From Elusimicrobiota bacterium (GTDB lineage: Bacteria > Elusimicrobiota > Elusimicrobia > F11): a stretch of 39,985 nt of DNA. The stretch spans positions 64,001 through 103,985 of the forward strand of contig JAJVIP010000003.1 in the NCBI GenBank assembly GCA_022072025.1, read 5' to 3'. A program made the position numbers and the translations under genes. The notes beneath the pieces are model-generated. The model did no database searches, was not told the DNA's origin, and worked only from the letters and a program-made list of their open reading frames with translations. This document shows positions 39,817 through 39,985 of this stretch, one piece after another. Each line of letters starts with the position of its first letter. The first letter of the stretch is position 1.

Positions 39817-39985
39817 ATGCCAAGAATAATTTGTGATTCAATATTGCACACGGGTTGCCCTGTGGAGTTTGACTCTGGTGATATTAACAACCTAGTCACT
39901 CAATACCAGGTTCACGCCAAGGGCTCACACGGACAGGATGTGGCTAGTAGTACTATCCGCTCATTTTGTGGAGTGATATTGGACA
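39817..39985 (+). CDS. hypothetical protein, cut by the window end
   Basis: The frame starts after AAGGAGG and runs open to the last base, giving 56 residues so far. The visible part has cysteines (IICDSILHTGCP, then SFCGVIL). It directly follows the repeat protein and is probably another fibre or tail gene. No family can be named from this piece. Confidence 0.6.
   Translation, partial: MPRIICDSILHTGCPVEFDSGDINNLVTQYQVHAKGSHGQDVASSTIRSFCGVILD

Noticed and set aside
1-39985. Stop-codon reassignment as in some phages
   Set aside because: TAG, TAA and TGA all end genes with tight spacing to the next start, and long conserved domains contain none of them, so the standard bacterial code fits.

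Overview
The window looks like part of a tailed double-stranded DNA bacteriophage genome, or possibly a prophage. The strongest markers are a GpA-type terminase large subunit (21562-23187), an HK97-like portal protein (23197-24939), an SPP1 gp7/Mu gpF-type head-morphogenesis protein (24920-25732), two homing endonucleases, a tRNA cluster, and tightly packed co-directional genes with 1-20 bp stop/start overlaps. The DNA is visibly AT-rich. Shine-Dalgarno sites are strong (AGGAGG-like), promoters are of the sigma-70 type (TTGACA / 17 bp / TATAAT), and TGA is used as a stop, so the host is a bacterium using the standard code. I cannot name the host. No integrase or repressor is visible, so nothing here argues for lysogeny.

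Layout. (1) 1-1583: two small membrane-type proteins, then a divergent tRNA cluster. Leu(AAG), Pro(TGG), Trp(CCA) and Ala(TGC) lie on the minus strand with an HNH homing endonuclease embedded among them. Thr(TGT) and Gly(TCC) lie on the plus strand. A shared intergenic stretch holds back-to-back promoters. (2) 1592-4576: a metallophosphatase and small hypothetical proteins, separated by several sigma-70-like promoters. One promoter makes a compact RNA of four consecutive hairpins. (3) 4578-7704: a MoxR AAA+ ATPase, an unknown protein, and a protein combining a metallopeptidase-like HExxH domain with a VWA domain. (4) 7756-20427: about 13 kb of sugar-nucleotide and glycan genes: RmlA, glycosyltransferases, SDR epimerase/dehydratase, NeuB-like synthase, sugar-phosphate isomerase-like TIM barrel, SpsF-like cytidylyltransferase, hexapeptide acyltransferase, WbqC-like, PIG-L deacetylase, DegT aminotransferase and methyltransferases. 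A proteasome/HslV-like Ntn hydrolase sits in the middle. (5) 20348-26912: packaging and head genes (ParB-like, possible small terminase, TerL, portal, MuF, then small structural-looking proteins). (6) 26976-27533: a LAGLIDADG homing endonuclease with its own promoter and a ribosome-site-masking hairpin. (7) 27591-33052: a second glycan block, including two glycosyltransferase-methyltransferase fusions. (8) 33060-39985: virion surface or fibre-type proteins. These end in a 956-residue protein with nearly fifty copies of a 14-residue repeat, and then a gene cut off by the window edge.

How the genes may work together (inference). The SDR, DegT aminotransferase, acyltransferase, NeuB and cytidylyltransferase genes correspond to most steps of a nonulosonic (sialic, legionaminic or pseudaminic-like) acid pathway. 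Eight glycosyltransferase domains and several methyltransferases could assemble and cap a glycan. Because the genes sit in one operon-like run with packaging and fibre genes, the glycan may decorate the virion, or it may remodel the host surface. No major capsid protein, tape-measure or lysis gene could be recognised. No stretch longer than about 300 bases lacks a gene; the largest gaps (2523-2692, 3504-3724, 36827-36936) hold promoters and RNA hairpins.
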